In this document: positions 29,576-39,825 of the stretch, piece after piece
Layout: each line of letters opens with the position of its first letter
How positions within the stretch are numbered: position 1 is the first letter of the stretch
From: Anthracocystis setariae
Taxonomy: Eukaryota > Basidiomycota > Ustilaginomycetes > Ustilaginales > Ustilaginaceae
Direction of reading: 5' to 3'
Length of the DNA stretch: 64,000 nt
Assembly: GCA_928724745.1 (NCBI GenBank)
Contig: CAKMXJ010000039.1
Span: 620,001-684,000 of the forward strand
Notes under the pieces: generated by a model
The model's database searches: none
Told to the model about the DNA's origin: nothing
What the model saw: the letters and a program-made list of their open reading frames with translations, nothing else
Program-made: the position numbers and the translations under genes

Positions 29576-31580
29576 TCACATCAGTGCGTAAGTTCAAAGT
29601 TCAAGTCCGAAGCACAACTATGCTGCCCGCTTGGCCTAAGCGCGGAATTTCGAGTAAAGTATTTTGGCGGTGACAGGCGAAATCTTTGAACGTATTTGTT
29701 GGTTCTTCTTGAAACCCACTGCCTCGAAATTCCAGTCGTGTGGCATGTTTTAAGTTTTGCTATGCCGCTTGCTCCGATTATGGCCAAATCCAGCTTCAAG
29801 CCTTGCTGAATCGCATTCCCCACCCCCGCACCTGTTCTCGACATACGCACGCAAGCCACAATAATGGTAAGCAACGGAACGATGGCCGGAAACACAAGCT
29901 CGCATCGTTCCATTGCCTTGTGAAGCTCCCATCGAAGCGACTAACTCCTCCTCAGCTCACGATGCGAATAAGAAGAAAGTGTCGTAAAGCGTAGTGGTAG
30001 TAGTGCAATCTACTGAACTGCAACTGCGAAGGTCGCGCAAACTTAACCTTGAGCTTACTTGATTGATTCCACTTTTGTCGCTTCTGATGGCGGCCAAGTT
30101 ACGAGATCGCGATGTGCATCAAGCAGCAGCAGAAGATCGACGCCGCCGCTTGTTCCGACACGACAGGGTACGGACGGGATGTTTGAAAATTCCAACGTGC
30201 AGAAAGTGCAGTTGTAGCATCGCCATGTCGCGCAGACAGCCTTGTCTCGTGGCTGGAAATTGAAGGGGTCGGAGAGTGAGACATCATTCAACAGCATGTC
30301 GCCCTGCATGGATGCATGCGTGCATGCATGGCTGTCTACACGCAAAGAATTGGCCTGTACTTTACGCGTCAGTTCTTCTCGCGTCGCGCGTTCCCATTCT
30401 CATCCCGCACCCGAGCCCTGCAAGCCAAATCCAAATTGGCAGTGTGGCGTGAGATTTCGTCAAACTGTAATATACATACTTTACGCGACGCGAGAAAAAA
30501 AAAAAAGAATTCCCACACGACGCTGCTGCTGGCTTATCGCTTGCTCCTTACTAGCTCCTGTATGCAGCTCGGAGAACGCCCTCGCATGGGAAGATTTCTA
30601 TCCACACACTTATCCCTCATTTCTGCTGGGCGTCTGCCTCTTGCCCTCTCCCCCTTCTTTGATCATATCCCCAGCATTCGTCGCCTGGCCATCTCTGTCT
30701 AGCTGACTGGAACGCCGGAACGAACTTCAACAACGCAGCCGTCCAAGGCTCCGTCGCAATTTGAGCTTTTCGTCGATCGAAAGGCGCCATTGGGATCAGT
30801 AGGCGAGTCTAGACATGCAAGCGCTAGCGTACGTGCATGCATATCTCTACACCATTGCGACGGGCCACAAACCGTTGAGACTGATACAGCGGAGAAAGGT
30901 AGGAAGAAATGCACGGGATCACAATGCGCTTGCCCCATCCGAGATGTGCTCTAGCGATCGTACATATGACAACTTGCACGCCAAAGTCACATTTTTCGAT
31001 TCATCGGTGCTGCACCATTATTGCCTCCCGTTCTCAGATTAAGCGCTTTGCAATTCGAGCTGATTGCCCTTTTCCTCATCCTCCCTGCATCACCACCATC
31101 CAACGATCAAAACAAACAACCCCGCTAGCCTGTTTCCCTTCCTCTCCCCGCTCTTGTCATGTGACCTGCTTGCTCCCTTCGAGTTCAGGACAGAGTCGAC
31201 ATTCGCATCCTGAAAAACCCAAGGCGGGAGCTTAATATTGCCATCGAGCGCCAAGGTTCGGCTCCCGCCTCCAAAAGAAGAATAGAGCTGCAGCTCATGC
31301 AGCCGCTGGACAGTTGAACTTCTACAAAATCACACTCAAATAACGTTTTTGAGTTTGACGCGCCATCGGTTGCAGACTCCCTTTCGTGCGTGAAGTTGGC
31401 GGCCCGATCTATTGCTCAGCTTCACATGTTATCGGTCGTGCAACCATTGTTCAGCTGCAAGAGGTCATACAGGTGGTAGAAATACAATGATACATTAGAT
31501 ATGAATGCCGTACCTCTTTGTGGATACTGTGAAGAGAAAGCATCGCATCGGAGGACGGTGGGATGAAATACCAAGACCTC

Positions 31581-34500
31581 CTACTGAATGTTTCGAACGT
31601 TGGCCTGCAGATCCCCAACCACACGGTTGCGCTTGAGAGCAGCCTCGAGCTCCTTCTCCAACTTCCTGCGAACCTCTTCCAACTCGGCGACGCGCTCCTT
31701 GGCCCCCTGTCTCTCGCGCTTGACCCTCTCCTCCGCTGCCTTGCACCGCAACTCCAACTCCTTGATCCTAGCAGCCCACTTGCCCTCGCCCTCACCGTAC
31801 TTGACCTTGGCCTCTGCCAGTCGGTCTTCTACCTGCGACGCCTGGGACAGTGCCGTGGCCAGCCGACGTTCTGCGGTATTGGCACGCGTCGTGAGTGCGC
31901 TCAGCTTGTTGTTCTCGCCTGGCGTCGAGAGCGAAGTGCGTGTCTTGAGTGACGAGATCTGCTGCAGCAGTTCCGCGTTGGTCGCTTTGACCGCGTCCAG
32001 CTCGGCCTGTTTGGAAACCAGACGTTGACGCCATTGGTTTTGCTTGTCGGTAGCCACCTTGATCGAGTTCTCGAATCGATCAATCTGGCGGAAGCGAGAG
32101 TCCTGCTGTCGCTTAAGCGCATTGTACTTCTCCAACAGCTTGGCTTCCAAGTCCTTCGCCTTCTGATCCACGCCCAGTTGCGTATCGAACACACGACGCA
32201 GTCGTCCCAGCAGACTCGAGTGGAACACCTCAAAGTTGGTGAACGGCTTGAGCTCGGCTTCCCTCTTCCTCGGCGTAGCATTGCCGTCCGCAGAGGATGA
32301 CGCCAAGATCTTGCCCATTTGCTGGTAGATGGTAAGCAAGAGCGTGTTGCGTTGCTGCAATGCATCTCGTGTGGCTTGCTCGGTCCTGAGCGTGGCTCTC
32401 TCGCCATCGTTCAACTCATGCTCCAACTCGTCGATCTTGGCCCTCGCCGCCTCCAACTCCTTCCTCTCGCCCTTGATCGCACTCTGCTGCGCCTCGAATC
32501 TCTCTGCCAACCCGAGATGAGTCTGCATCTCACTTGCCAACTTGGCCTGTAACTCCCTCAACTCACTATGCAGCTGGGCTAGGCTATCCTCCTTCTGGCG
32601 CAGAGCGTCATCTTTGCGGTCAAGCTCCTTTCGGGCACGTGCGAGATCGTCTTCGCATCTGGCGAGATCGCGCTTGAGACGATCGATTTCAAGCTCGAGA
32701 CTGTACTTGTCGTTGGCGGAACTCTGGCCCATGCGGAAGGATTCGTTCTCTTTGGCGCGCAGTGCGTCTTGCAGCGTTTGCACGTCGGCCTTGCGCGTCT
32801 GCAGATCGTCTTCCATCTGGTTGAGTTCCTTCTCGAGCGACTGAATCGCTTCGTCCTTCTCGCGAACCACACGAGCCATACGCTCCTCTGTCTCCTCGAG
32901 CTTTCGCTCCCAGTCCGCATGCGCTTCGTCAAGCGCTCGCTCCTCAGCCTTGAGATCTTCGACAACGTCGGAGACCTTGGCATCAAGCTTGGCGTTGAGC
33001 TCTTCCAATCGTGCGCGCTCGGCAGTGAGCTGCTCCACCTCGCGCGCATAGGTGTCGGCCTCATCGCGCATGGCTTCGAGCTCACCAAGCGTCGCCTCGA
33101 GCTGACCCTGTGCACCCGTGAGCTCCAGAGTCGTAGCAGCAAGCTTCTCCTTAAGCACCGTGGTATGACGCTCGTGTTTGTCATTCGCCTGCTGCAGCGC
33201 TTCTTCCACCTTGACAATCTCTTCGTCCAGCTGCTTGATCTCATCCGCGCGCGCTTCGAGCTCCTCTTCAAGACCAAACATGCGGTTCGACATTTCCTGC
33301 ATCTCCTTGTTGGTCTCGGCCAGATCGGCATCCTTGGCCTCCAGCTCCCTCTGAAGCTCATCTGCCTCGACACGAAGCTCTTCCGCTTCCTGTTTGAACG
33401 CTTGCACTTGTCGATCCAGCTCATCCGCCTCAGCTTCGACGCCTTCGAGTTGCACCTTCTGCTCCTCGAGCAAGTTTTCAGCTTGACGCAGCTCGTACTC
33501 TAGATCGGCGACTTTGGCGACGACATCCTGCAGTTCAGCATCGAGCTTCTCGAGCTCTGCTTCCTTGCCGTCGATCTGAAGCTGCGCTGAGGCGAGCTCG
33601 TCACGAAGCTTGTCGATCTGATCCTGGTACCGATCGGCGGCCAGACGTTCAGCTTCGACAAATCGGGTGGCTTCATCCTCTTGCGTGATGTTGGCGTGCT
33701 CGAGCCTTTGGTGAGCCACATCGAGCTCTCGCTGCAGAGCTTCTTCGTTTGAGCGAAGCTCGTAGATCTCGTCCTTGTGCTGTTCGATGTCCGCAACAAG
33801 CTGCGCGTGACGTTCGAGCATCTTTGCATTCTCGGTCTTGTGTGCTGTGAGTTGCTGCTCGAGTTCGTCCAGGTTGCGCTGATAATGCGAAGTCTCGCTG
33901 GGCGAAGCGGATCGGCGTTGCTGCGAGTGCAAGCGATCGATCTCTTCGCGAGCCAGCTCGAGCTGTTCCTGAACTTGATCGCGCTCTCTGCGAAGCTCGT
34001 ACTTTTCGTCTTCATGTTCGTCGCGAAGGGCATCGATACGCTGCCGTAAGCGTGTCGAATCGCCGAGAGATGTTCCTGAAGTCTCGTCACCACGAGTCGA
34101 ATCGCCCGGTGGCGGACCACGTCGCTTAATAAAGTCGACTTCGTCCTGCAAGCGTACCTTGTCTCTCCTTTCCTCCTCCGCTTTGTTGTTGGCGGCGACG
34201 AGTTTGGCCTGCAAGTCGGAAATGCGTTTTTCGTATTCTGCTGGAGTGGTGCCCTTCCATTGCTGCTGTTCCTTTTGCAGGACCTTGATGGCGCGATCCT
34301 GCTGCTTGAGCATAGCTTGCTGTGCGATCATCTTGTTTGTATACGAGAGCTTTTCCTTTTTAAGCACGATAAGTTCTGCCAAACGATCATCCAAGGACAC
34401 CTTTTCGCGCAGAAGATCCACGACGATCTTGAGTTCGTCTCGCTCCTGAGTGAGATTGTTGATCCTTTCCTGAGCCGACTTCATGGAAACGCCGGCAGCA

Positions 34501-35030
34501 CTGCGTCTACGCATAGCGCGTGCACCCCACTGACCCGAATCATTTGCGGGAGAACCTAAAAGCTGCGAGTCTCCTCCCTGCGAGATATCCTGCTGCATTC
34601 GCTGGAGCTCGTCGTGGTGATCCCCTCGCTGTAGACTGTCCTCCAGCTCTTCGATCGTATCATCGTCAGCGATGCGTACACCGTAATGTCTCCTTTGCTC
34701 CTGCTTCCGCTGCGTCGATGGAGGTTCTTCCTGCCGCGCATTTTCTTTGTTGGACGACGTGCCCGAGGATTCGTTGGGAGGAGGTGTGCGCGACCGATTT
34801 ACGGCGCCTGATGTGACCCGTCGCGCGCGTTCGGCACCTACGCTCGGGTTCTTGGATCTACCAAACGTACTGTTGAGTGGCTTGGAAGGAGGAAGGTCGA
34901 TGTTGATGCTAGCTACCGTCTCGAGTCCCGGTAGTTCGTCTCTGGCAGCGGCAGCAAGACTTTGCTCAACAGTCGAGTCGTAGTTGGAACCGGCATCGTA
35001 GCCGGCCAGTGCCGCGAATCGGTCGGCCAT
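31581..35030 (-). CDS. Coiled-coil microtubule-organising protein, Mto1/ApsB-like
   Basis: A 1149-residue protein that is almost entirely heptad-rich coiled coil from about residue 180 to the end. Its N-terminus (about 1-180) is Ser/Arg/Pro-rich and disordered. The first coiled-coil segment (about 185-230, QERINNLTQERDELKIVVD and on) resembles the centrosomin CM1-type motif that recruits gamma-tubulin complexes. Near the C-terminus, KWAARIKELELRCKAAEERV and GAKERVAELEE match the Mto2-binding region of fission-yeast Mto1 and Aspergillus ApsB. The order of these two motifs and the length support an Mto1/ApsB orthologue, placed at spindle-pole bodies and cytoplasmic MTOCs. Other long coiled-coil SPB proteins such as Pcp1/Spc110 are the main alternative. 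The assignment rests on motif resemblance only. Confidence 0.68.
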   Translation of the reverse strand: MADRFAALAGYDAGSNYDSTVEQSLAAAARDELPGLETVASINIDLPPSKPLNSTFGRSKNPSVGAERARRVTSGAVNRSRTPPPNESSGTSSNKENARQEEPPSTQRKQEQRRHYGVRIADDDTIEELEDSLQRGDHHDELQRMQQDISQGGDSQLLGSPANDSGQWGARAMRRRSAAGVSMKSAQERINNLTQERDELKIVVDLLREKVSLDDRLAELIVLKKEKLSYTNKMIAQQAMLKQQDRAIKVLQKEQQQWKGTTPAEYEKRISDLQAKLVAANNKAEEERRDKVRLQDEVDFIKRRGPPPGDSTRGDETSGTSLGDSTRLRQRIDALRDEHEDEKYELRRERDQVQEQLELAREEIDRLHSQQRRSASPSETSHYQRNLDELEQQLTAHKTENAKMLERHAQLVADIEQHKDEIYELRSNEEALQRELDVAHQRLEHANITQEDEATRFVEAERLAADRYQDQIDKLRDELASAQLQIDGKEAELEKLDAELQDVVAKVADLEYELRQAENLLEEQKVQLEGVEAEADELDRQVQAFKQEAEELRVEADELQRELEAKDADLAETNKEMQEMSNRMFGLEEELEARADEIKQLDEEIVKVEEALQQANDKHERHTTVLKEKLAATTLELTGAQGQLEATLGELEAMRDEADTYAREVEQLTAERARLEELNAKLDAKVSDVVEDLKAEERALDEAHADWERKLEETEERMARVVREKDEAIQSLEKELNQMEDDLQTRKADVQTLQDALRAKENESFRMGQSSANDKYSLELEIDRLKRDLARCEDDLARARKELDRKDDALRQKEDSLAQLHSELRELQAKLASEMQTHLGLAERFEAQQSAIKGERKELEAARAKIDELEHELNDGERATLRTEQATRDALQQRNTLLLTIYQQMGKILASSSADGNATPRKREAELKPFTNFEVFHSSLLGRLRRVFDTQLGVDQKAKDLEAKLLEKYNALKRQQDSRFRQIDRFENSIKVATDKQNQWRQRLVSKQAELDAVKATNAELLQQISSLKTRTSLSTPGENNKLSALTTRANTAERRLATALSQASQVEDRLAEAKVKYGEGEGKWAARIKELELRCKAAEERVKRERQGAKERVAELEEVRRKLEKELEAALKRNRVVGDLQANVRNIQ

Positions 35031-35751
35031 TTCCTGTCAGAATAGCTTCGCGTGAGAGTCGTCTGGGGTTGAGACACGTTATCTGAGGGTTTTATTGCGT
35101 TGGGAGAGGCCCGTGCCTGTGATGCCAATGCGAACGAGTGTGGATGTGGGGTTGATGTAGGTGGCGTCTGTGTGGCTGTATCCTTGCCCTCACGCCATCA
35201 TGCCAGGCGGATTCGTATGTATCGTTGCTGTGACGCGGGTATCGCTCGTGATCGAGATGGTTGATGGTGTTGCAAAGCGAAGGGCGACCAACACTTGAGG
35301 CTCGGCGATACTTTGGGTCGGCCTTCTGAAATCCAATGCACCATAGCCGCGTGCAGCTGCGTCAATAATCCTGTCGGTGCGCGCGCGTGCAGATTTGCTA
35401 ACAGTCCTGATGAATTTATTGGGTACCTGAAAGAACAACACTGATCACGTGTCACGCGTATCGGACATGGTCTATCGTGCGAGTTGTCGACACACCGACC
35501 TCTTCACGCCTCGATGATGCGCGCTGATCGACACTTCCTAGGTTGATACAAGAAGGCTCTCGATTACATTGCTGACTTAGTAGTGCCGAAGAATACAGAA
35601 TTAATGGACGGATTTGCTGGTGATTGATCGCATCACATGGACTAATTTGAACGAAGATACCGAAACGGGTTACGACGAGAGCGAGAGAAAAAAGAAGAAA
35701 GGAGGAGAAGGAGAAGGAGACCCAAAGGAAGAAAGCGAAGGCAAGCGCAGC
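35031..35751. other. Intergenic region between Mto1-like and Zn2Cys6 genes
   Basis: About 720 bases covering the Mto1-like promoter and the 3' region of the Zn2Cys6 gene. The segment 35680-35745 is almost pure purine on the + strand. No gene seen. Confidence 0.5.
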
Positions 35752-38700
35752 TCAGTAGTTGCCAAGCAGCAGCTGCGATGTTTCCAGACACAGGTTGACT
35801 TCGTCCGCCATGGGCACCACCGCTTCCCAGTGCTTGCCCAAGTCCATCAGTGTGTCGCGCGCTTCGCGTACACGACTCCAAATGTCTCGCAACTGCGCCT
35901 GTTTCACCGGATCGACCGAGGGCTCGAATGTGTCCGCCATCGACTCATCGCCGCCAAGGCCATCTTCGGTGTTGGACTGATCCAGCAGCCGCTGCAAGCT
36001 GTCATTGGCGTACTGTCCCGTCCCGTTCACATCGCTGGACGCCGAGTCCCGACCCAAGTCATCGCCAATCTGCTGACCCTCGCTGGTCTCGTCAGCAAAC
36101 CCGCCATGGACGGCTAGCGCCTGCATGAGCAGCACGAAACTGATCAGCACGAAACTGCAGCAGTTGAACGGGTTCGGATTCACCGACTGGCCATGTCGGC
36201 GCTTGGCGATATCGAGCAGCTTGCGACTGGCGTGAACACAGCGTTGAAGCGACAGTCGCGGAAGGAAGGGTCCACGTGCGTACAGATCCTGCTGCGTCAG
36301 GGACGTAGGCTGCGCAGTCGAGCTGGACGAGGTCATGCTATTGCTGTTGTATCCAGCAAATGGCGCTGCCTCCATCATGTCATCGCTAGTGAAAACGGGC
36401 ATGGGCTCACGACAGACCGCAGTCTCGCCGGTGCCATCCTTATTGTCCTTGATCGAGTTGAGGAAGCAAAGCTTACGCTCAAACAGCGACGCACCCTGGA
36501 ACGCCTGTCCGATGTGCAGAGTCAGCGATGAAGTGTAAAGCTGGACAGCAGCTGCCATACGCAGCGAGTCTTCCAGCTCTTTCTCGACGTGAGCCAAGTT
36601 GCCGGTCTGCGGCACCTCGGATGGCAACGGTGAATCAACCTCTTCAGTGGCCTCGTGGATGCGGATCTGTTCTTGCAAGAAGCTGTCGATCTCGAGCATG
36701 CTGTCGAGGATCTCTTGGCGAGTCGCGCGAGTAGGCAGGGTCGAGAAAGTGGCAGGTACGTCGTCGCTGCTCACAGAGCCGGATCGGGAAACGCCGAGGC
36801 GACCAAACCCGAATGGCGAGCTTGCAGAAGAAGCCGGGGAGGAAGCCACTTCGTGGCGGCGTGGATCGTACCGTCCGTCTTCCAGAGACTGCCCATACTG
36901 AGCAAGAGCCAAGACACGGTCCTGCACCAGCAGCAAAGCTTGCAACGAGCTGATATTGGAGGTCCAGACTTCGGGATGCGAAGCGGCTGGCATTTCACTC
37001 TTGACGCGTGGATCATCGGCACGGATGGTAGGAATGCGCCCCGTGTTGTAGGCAGCCCACAGCACAAGACTCCAGACGGACCACCAACAACGCTTGCGCA
37101 TCTCGAAGATGTCGTTACGATCAACACCCATCGAAGTGAGAGGATGGTGAGCGTTCGAGAGGTAAGCGAAGCTGCTGCGCGCCGACTTGTTCTCGCTGGG
37201 GGCTGTCTTGTGACTGAGCTTGTGCAAGCCCTGACCCATAGCGAGACCAAGCGCCTGATCGGCCTTGAGGCGTGCCTTGATGGCTCGACCACTGCCGTAC
37301 TCGTAGACGACGAGCACGCAGAGAGTTTGAACTGCCTCGAGCATTTTCTCGCCCGTCTCATCGCTATCGGCTTGCTCTAGCAAATGATCGAGGCCCTCGA
37401 TAGCTTTGCGTTCGAAGCTGAGCGTTCGTTCCTTGAGCGCCGCCTTCTTTTCTTCCGAACCGAAGTTGATGCCTTGGCCCGACAGCTTGTGAAGGGCGCC
37501 GATGGGTTGAATCTCATCGCGGAGGAGAGGCAGTACACACTGAAGCGCATAGATGAAGGCAGAGTCGGGCTTGAAGAACTTGGCCATCACATCGATGTGC
37601 TTGGGAGGCGGCAGCACAGGGATGAAGCGGTAGAGGTAGCGGTAGTAATCCACCAAGAGCGATTTGACGCTACCGGCTTCGGCAGCAACGGCGTTCAGAT
37701 TCTTGAGGGACATGTGCAGCATGTTGTTGGACTCGGCCACATTGTCAATCGAGGCTCGGCGAGACGAGCTAGACTGGCTGGACGAGCCTGCCAAGGCGAC
37801 TGAGCTAGCTTGGTAGGCAGCCATGTGATCATCGACACGGCCCCAGTTGACAGGGCTGCTGTTGGATTGTGGCGAGACGACCGACGAGTTGCGCGAGTCA
37901 TCAGTTGGGGGCTTCTGAGGCGAAACGGCGTCGAGTCTGGCGAACGGCGCCAAGGCACCAGGCTGCGCACTCTGCTGCTGTTGCAACTGAGGCGCTCCCA
38001 CGTCGAAACCGCTGAACTGTTGGGGCGGGGTGGTCATCTGCGCCATGGGCCCAAGTTGTTGCTGCACCAGTTGAGGCGGCTGCTGGTGGATCTGAGGCTG
38101 CAGTTGTTGGAGATGCGGCTGCATTTGGGCGGCAGGCGGCTGCGGAGCGTCATTGCCCAATTCATAACGCATGAAACCGCCGGCGGGGAAGGCGTTAATG
38201 GCTGCAAAAGGATCTTGACTTGGGTCGCCCAGCGAAAAGACGTTTGGTGGCTGCTGAGCGGATGGATGAGCATGCTGTGGCTGCTGCAAGACTGAAGGGT
38301 CAAACGACGGGAACTGGTTGGGAATGTTGAAGACGGTCGAGTGCGGTTGAATCGGTTGGGGCTGCGAAGCTTGGGCAGCTGCGATGTCAGCAGGCGAAGG
38401 GCCAGCGAGACCGCCAGGACGACGGAAAGCATAAGGCATATCGGTCATGGCAAAGAGCTTGTTGAGATGGTTCTGCAAGCCCTGGGTAGGATCGATCTTG
38501 GGTTTGGGCTTGCCTCCGCGACGGGAGATGGTGTAGAGGCATTCATCGGGACGGCCTCTGCCGACACAAGCGGAACAAGGCTTGTTACCATCGCATCTAG
38601 ATTTGCGCGAGCGACAAAAAGTGCATGCGCTCTTGACAGGCGCAGCGATGGGACCTTTTCTGTCTCTGTCATCGGCCTTGCTCTGGTTTGTTCGAACAGG

Positions 38701-38772
38701 ACCTGAGCTAGCTGCTTGGAAGTCTGACTGGCCACCATTGGCGTGGGGCGACGCATTCACCTGTGTCGACAT
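35752..38772 (-). CDS. Zn2Cys6 transcription factor with fungal-specific TF domain
   Basis: Binuclear zinc-cluster DNA-binding protein, 1006 residues. The cluster has Cys at residues 50, 53, 60, 66, 69 and 78 (CTFCRSRKSRC then PCSAC and EC). A basic linker (SRRGGKPKPK) and a Leu-containing stretch that could dimerise come next. A Gln/Pro-rich region (about 140-290) looks like an activation or low-complexity domain. The fungal-specific transcription factor region runs from about 365 (LLVDYYRYLYRFIPVLPPP) to about 850 and includes RKRCWWSVWSLVLWA. The target pathway cannot be read from the sequence, and no metabolic cluster adjoins it. Palindromes in its upstream region could be autoregulatory sites (inference). 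Confidence 0.92.
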   Translation of the reverse strand: MSTQVNASPHANGGQSDFQAASSGPVRTNQSKADDRDRKGPIAAPVKSACTFCRSRKSRCDGNKPCSACVGRGRPDECLYTISRRGGKPKPKIDPTQGLQNHLNKLFAMTDMPYAFRRPGGLAGPSPADIAAAQASQPQPIQPHSTVFNIPNQFPSFDPSVLQQPQHAHPSAQQPPNVFSLGDPSQDPFAAINAFPAGGFMRYELGNDAPQPPAAQMQPHLQQLQPQIHQQPPQLVQQQLGPMAQMTTPPQQFSGFDVGAPQLQQQQSAQPGALAPFARLDAVSPQKPPTDDSRNSSVVSPQSNSSPVNWGRVDDHMAAYQASSVALAGSSSQSSSSRRASIDNVAESNNMLHMSLKNLNAVAAEAGSVKSLLVDYYRYLYRFIPVLPPPKHIDVMAKFFKPDSAFIYALQCVLPLLRDEIQPIGALHKLSGQGINFGSEEKKAALKERTLSFERKAIEGLDHLLEQADSDETGEKMLEAVQTLCVLVVYEYGSGRAIKARLKADQALGLAMGQGLHKLSHKTAPSENKSARSSFAYLSNAHHPLTSMGVDRNDIFEMRKRCWWSVWSLVLWAAYNTGRIPTIRADDPRVKSEMPAASHPEVWTSNISSLQALLLVQDRVLALAQYGQSLEDGRYDPRRHEVASSPASSASSPFGFGRLGVSRSGSVSSDDVPATFSTLPTRATRQEILDSMLEIDSFLQEQIRIHEATEEVDSPLPSEVPQTGNLAHVEKELEDSLRMAAAVQLYTSSLTLHIGQAFQGASLFERKLCFLNSIKDNKDGTGETAVCREPMPVFTSDDMMEAAPFAGYNSNSMTSSSSTAQPTSLTQQDLYARGPFLPRLSLQRCVHASRKLLDIAKRRHGQSVNPNPFNCCSFVLISFVLLMQALAVHGGFADETSEGQQIGDDLGRDSASSDVNGTGQYANDSLQRLLDQSNTEDGLGGDESMADTFEPSVDPVKQAQLRDIWSRVREARDTLMDLGKHWEAVVPMADEVNLCLETSQLLLGNY

Positions 38773-39580
38773 GACTGCAGGAGGCGGGGGGGTTGGATCG
38801 ATACGAAGAAGAATGGAACGGTATCGGAAGAGTTGGGCGGATTAGGTGATTGAGTATACAGAGGAAGGAGTAAATAGATCAGGCGGTCGTCAGGAAAGAT
38901 TGATGGGCTTGGAATGGGGTGGAATAGGGATCAATGCGTCCCCGGGAAAGAAGGGCTCGGCGAAAAGCGCAGGATCGAACGCAGAGACGAGGCGGAAGCA
39001 CGCTGATGGGAGCGTCGTGAGCAGCTGGGTGGGAGAAGAGCAGTCAATTAGGGATGGGCGGGACGCCGACAAAGCGTGGGAGAGAGGGATGGAGGATGGA
39101 AAGGCAAATGCAAATGCAAATGCTAAGGTGGAAGGCGAGAAAAGCGTAACGCAGTGAGTGATAGATTAATGGGCAGGGCGGCGGGGGGGCTAATAACGAC
39201 TGGGCCAAACGGACAAGGGCGGAAATCGGGGCTAGGAGGATGGGATGCGATGATCCGTGTTGCGGCTGTGTTGTGTGAGAGCCGTGGACTCATCACTGAA
39301 GTATATACTGTAAAACTGGTTCCGGAAGGCGCGATTTCGACCCTGTGCAGCGAGTCGATTTGCAAAGCACAGACGCTAAACCTGATTTTGTCTGCGGTGT
39401 GATGTGCCCTGGCAGCTCAGCTGCACGCAGTCATATAATAAAACCATTCGGTACAGTACAGCAGGTCAGAGACGCTCGTTCATTTGCGCATAGCTTCCGG
39501 AGCGGCTGTCCGATTTCGGATGAAATTCCAGCTGCAACGCCTCCAGCCCACGCGATAGTTTGATGCTTAGGAAAGGCTGA

Positions 39581-39616
39581 AATACTGTACAGTAGTACTG
39601 TGCCAGTACAGTACTC
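39581..39616. promoter_or_regulatory. Clustered TACAGTAC-type palindromes
   Basis: A perfect 12-base palindrome TACTGTACAGTA (39583-39594) overlaps the inverted pair AGTACTGT / ACAGTACT (39594-39601 and 39607-39614). A further GTACAGTACAG lies near 39450. It is about 810 bases upstream of the Zn2Cys6 start codon. A regulatory role is inferred from symmetry only. Confidence 0.35.
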
Positions 39617-39746
39617 AACAGTTACAGTTACAATAGCAGGAACTGAGCCACGTTCCTTTCTCCTTTTTCTTTTTCTCGGGGGGTTCATTATTTTTTTAGC
39701 AGCAGCCATCCATAATCAACAAATTACAAAAACAAAACCGAAAACC

Positions 39747-39825
39747 AAAAAAAAAAAAAAAAAATTAAACATCGCACATAGACTCTGTCTGCTGTTTGCT
39801 GTTTGCTGCTTGCTGTTTGCTGTAG
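39747..39825. repeat. A18 tract and TGTTTGC-type tandem repeat
   Basis: An uninterrupted run of 18 A (39747-39764) followed by imperfect tandem copies of a GCTGTTT/GCTGCTT heptamer (about 39790-39825). Confidence 0.85.

Larger units (their letters stand above)
26917..31580. other. 4.6 kb without a recognisable gene upstream of the PHD-finger gene
   Basis: The interval lies between the PHD gene start and the stop of the Mto1/ApsB-like gene, both minus strand. It contains only short frames of simple-sequence character. It holds pentamer tandem repeats (27576-27793), a GGGA-type repeat (29540-29575) and GCATGC-rich sequence (30305-30335). Long purine stretches on the + strand (28270-28470) mean a pyrimidine-rich leader if it is transcribed with the PHD gene. 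A minus-strand consensus donor (CAAG/GTAAGT near 27286) hints at a spliced 5' UTR. I found no tRNA or snRNA. Confidence 0.5.
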
